DNA of 64,000 bases from Rhizobiaceae bacterium. Its GTDB lineage: Bacteria > Pseudomonadota > Alphaproteobacteria > Rhizobiales > Rhizobiaceae. Below are positions 62,350 to 64,000 of the stretch, in pieces. The DNA lies in contig JACVCH010000001.1 in NCBI GenBank assembly GCA_016742175.1, positions 62,001 to 126,000 on the forward strand. Direction: 5' to 3'. Position numbers and translations under genes: made by a program. The notes beneath the pieces were generated by a model. It worked only from the letters and a program-made list of their open reading frames with translations. It had not been told where the DNA came from and did no database searches. Every line of letters begins with the position of its first letter. The first letter of the stretch is position 1.

Positions 62350-63117
62350 TCAATAGAGCGTATCGGCGATCCGCTTGGCGGCGGCGTCGAGCTTGCGCGC
62401 ATCCCCCGAGGCGACGAGCGCATAGGCGACCTCGCCGATCTGGAAGAAGGCGGCGGACGTTTCGCTTCCGCCAGCGATCGTCGGGCGCACGACGTCGAAC
62501 GCTCCGGGGCGCACGGCGAAGAGCGAGACGAGGCCCAAGGTTTCGGTCCCGATCGCCATCTCGACGCTCGGGCCGAAGCGCGAGGGGAAGACCTGCACGT
62601 CGCGGACGACCCATTCGTCCGGTAGTTGGGGCATGACGATGCCGGTCGCGGCACGCAGCTCCACCGGATCGTAGTCGGGGACCTCCGGCTGCGAGACCAT
62701 GGTGGCGCGCAGCGCGCTCGTCACATGGGCGCGGCGCGCGTCCTCGACATAGGCGGGCGGCGGAGCGGAGGCGACCACCTCGCCGATGCCGAGCGGGCCG
62801 ACCGCTTCGTTCGCGAGCCAGCCGACGCCGACGAACACCGCGATCGCGGCGGCCCGGCGCAGCCCCGCCATGAAGCGGTCGCCGCGCAATCCGCGCTCGA
62901 CCCGGCGCGCGGCGTCGGCGGTTCGCGGGTCGGAGCGGGTGCCGCGTGCGGCAAGCGCCAGTCGCAGTTCGTCGCGGGCGCGCAGGTCAGCCATGATGCG
63001 CGCCGCCTCCTGAGGATGGGCGGCCAGATGCGCCTCGACGGCGATGCGGCGCGCCGGGTCGAGCTGGTCGTCGACATAGGCGTCGAGGTCGATTTCGCCG
63101 ATGGCGGTATCAATCAT
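62350..63117 (-). CDS. Anti-sigma factor, membrane bound
   Basis: 255 residues. The N-terminal anti-sigma domain IDLDAYVDDQLDPARRIAVEAHLAAHPQEAARI (residues 9-41) has the typical helix but no zinc-binding HxxxCxxC. One membrane helix (AAAIAVFVGVGWLANEAV, near residue 90) precedes a periplasmic domain. Its ATG at 63117 overlaps the sigma-factor stop by 8 bp, so they are translationally coupled, the usual way to keep the pair balanced. The periplasmic domain probably senses an envelope or oxidative signal. Confidence 0.85.
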   Translation of the reverse strand: MIDTAIGEIDLDAYVDDQLDPARRIAVEAHLAAHPQEAARIMADLRARDELRLALAARGTRSDPRTADAARRVERGLRGDRFMAGLRRAAAIAVFVGVGWLANEAVGPLGIGEVVASAPPPAYVEDARRAHVTSALRATMVSQPEVPDYDPVELRAATGIVMPQLPDEWVVRDVQVFPSRFGPSVEMAIGTETLGLVSLFAVRPGAFDVVRPTIAGGSETSAAFFQIGEVAYALVASGDARKLDAAAKRIADTLY

Positions 63118-63634
63118 CACGTCCTCCTATGAGACGAAGTGCGGGGCGGTCCGCCACGCTCTCCTCGAACGAACGCAGCGCAGCGCGGGCGCGGCCGATG
63201 CGCGACATCAGCGTGCCGACCGGAATCGAAAGCGCTTCGGCGGCATCCTGATAGGTCAGCCCTTCGATGGCGACGAGATGCAGCGCGGCGCGCTGGTCCT
63301 CGGGCAGGGCATCGAAGGCGCGCCGGATTTGCGCCAGCCGGACCGAATGCTCCTGCGAGGGATCGAAACCTTCTTCGAAAAGTTCCGCCGTTTCCACCTC
63401 GCGCCGACGCTGCGCTTTCGTCCGGCGCAATCCGTCGATGAAGGTGTTGTGCAAGATGGCGAAGAGCCAGGGAAGAGGGCGCGAGCCCGGGCGGAAGCTT
63501 TCGCGTCGTTCATGCGCGCGCACGAGCGCGTCGTGGACGAGATCTTCTGCATCCGCCGGATCGCGCGCCAGCGAACGCGCGTAGCGCCGAAGCGCCGGAA
63601 GCTGGCCTACAATGTCGAAGCGGACTTTGCCCAT
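63110..63634 (-). CDS. ECF-family RNA polymerase sigma factor
   Basis: 174 residues. Region 2 is LPALRRYARSLARDPADAEDLVHDALVRA (residues 11-39) and region 4 is ALPEDQRAALHLVAIEGLTYQDAAEALSIPVGTLMSRIGRARAAL near residues 110-155. A linker with RREVETAELFEEGFDPSQEH joins them. It directs RNA polymerase to stress promoters when released from the anti-sigma factor encoded directly downstream. ATG 63634 is chosen as upstream in-frame codons are not sigma-like. Confidence 0.93.
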   Translation of the reverse strand: MGKVRFDIVGQLPALRRYARSLARDPADAEDLVHDALVRAHERRESFRPGSRPLPWLFAILHNTFIDGLRRTKAQRRREVETAELFEEGFDPSQEHSVRLAQIRRAFDALPEDQRAALHLVAIEGLTYQDAAEALSIPVGTLMSRIGRARAALRSFEESVADRPALRLIGGRDD

Positions 63635-63662
63635 GACCTGTATTACGCAGCCGCCTGCGTCT

Positions 63663-64000
63663 TTAATCCGCCGGGCGTGCAATTTTTCTGCACGGATGCA
63701 GAACCTGCCGCACGAGAAGCATCGCACCGCCAAGGGCGAAACCCAGCGCGATGTCGTCGAGCATGACGCCGATCCCGCCCGGCACGGCCTCGATCCGGTC
63801 GAACGGCCAGGGCTTGAGCCGATCGAGGGCGAGGAACAACAGCGCCGCCATGCCGGAAACGCGGCAGCCGCTACCGCCGATCACGGCAAGCACGGCGGCA
63901 TATCCGGCCACTTCGTCGATCACGATCAGCCGGTTGTCGGAAATGCCGGTCGCGGTCTCCCACACGCCGGACGCCCAGCTGCCGGCAATGGTCGTGCCGA
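63663..64000 (-). CDS. pgpA: Phosphatidylglycerophosphatase A, 5' partial
   Basis: The visible 112 codons run off the window, where the frame is still open (IAGSWASGVWETATG). Motifs are VIDEVAGYAAVLAVIGG, LKPWPFDRIEAVPGGIGVMLDD and ALGFALGGAMLL, all typical of PgpA; the acidic residues in IDEVAG and MLDD bind metal. It removes phosphate from phosphatidylglycerol phosphate to make phosphatidylglycerol at the inner membrane. The N-terminal ~50 residues lie beyond the window. Confidence 0.92.
   Translation of the reverse strand, partial: GTTIAGSWASGVWETATGISDNRLIVIDEVAGYAAVLAVIGGSGCRVSGMAALLFLALDRLKPWPFDRIEAVPGGIGVMLDDIALGFALGGAMLLVRQVLHPCRKIARPAD

Overview
The window is GC-rich, densely coded DNA from an alphaproteobacterium, most likely of the Hyphomicrobiales (Rhizobiales). 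This rests on the gene set (ZapA plus DUF4164, the pyk / DUF1036 / N-formylglutamate amidohydrolase / DUF1244 / GapR block, ECF sigma with membrane anti-sigma, a CopA-CopZ-CueR system) and on TTGACC-like -35 elements. No rRNA, tRNA or CRISPR array was recognised, so genus is not assigned.

Layout. (1) 1-17108 is ordinary chromosome: a YeeE/YedE fragment, a CoxE-like VWA protein, thiamine pyrophosphokinase, an ABC-F ATPase, a homocysteine S-methyltransferase homologue, a CcdAB-type toxin-antitoxin pair, a GNAT acetyltransferase, ZapA and its DUF4164 partner, the lower glycolysis / Calvin-type genes tkt-gap-(antiporter)-pgk and convergent pyk, then DUF1036, N-formylglutamate amidohydrolase, DUF1244 and a gapR gene cut off after about 49 codons. 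(2) 17109-23838 is accessory and less GC-rich: a complete second gapR, a metallophosphoesterase, an unrecognised two-gene operon divergent from an XRE regulator, a membrane protein, a complete IS3-family element and a decayed IS21 element. (3) 23839-30119 is a catabolic cassette: a LacI regulator, a CUT1-type sugar/nucleoside ABC importer and a nucleoside hydrolase, with a palindromic operator between the divergent units. (4) 30557-48468 is a large copper/silver resistance island: two P1B ATPases (CPC and CPH types), CopZ, CueR, a CusRS/CopRS-like two-component system, multicopper oxidase, cupredoxin, CusF-like protein, TolC-like lipoprotein, DUF411, cytochrome c, two DUF305 proteins, a glutaredoxin-MauE fusion and several very small proteins. 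At least four promoters have the 19-bp spacer and CTTCC-N7-GGAAG dyad of CueR targets, and two others carry a TTAC-N6-GTAA box at one fixed distance from the -35. (5) 48941-57463 is a one-carbon catabolic unit: folD divergent from a GntR regulator, a LigM/GcvT-like tetrahydrofolate-dependent demethylase, a five-gene branched-chain-amino-acid-type ABC importer and purU. Read together it predicts import of a methylated or methoxylated compound, transfer of its methyl carbon to tetrahydrofolate, and release as formate. (6) 57934-64000 holds two tandem CNNM/CBS membrane proteins, a small membrane protein, DUF2076, a Bax-inhibitor-1 family protein, an anti-sigma / ECF sigma pair and the start of phosphatidylglycerophosphatase A.

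The most interesting items are the demethylase-FolD-PurU-importer unit with three helically phased GntR sites, the interrupted gapR with an immediately adjacent full-length replacement copy, and the two-layer copper regulon.
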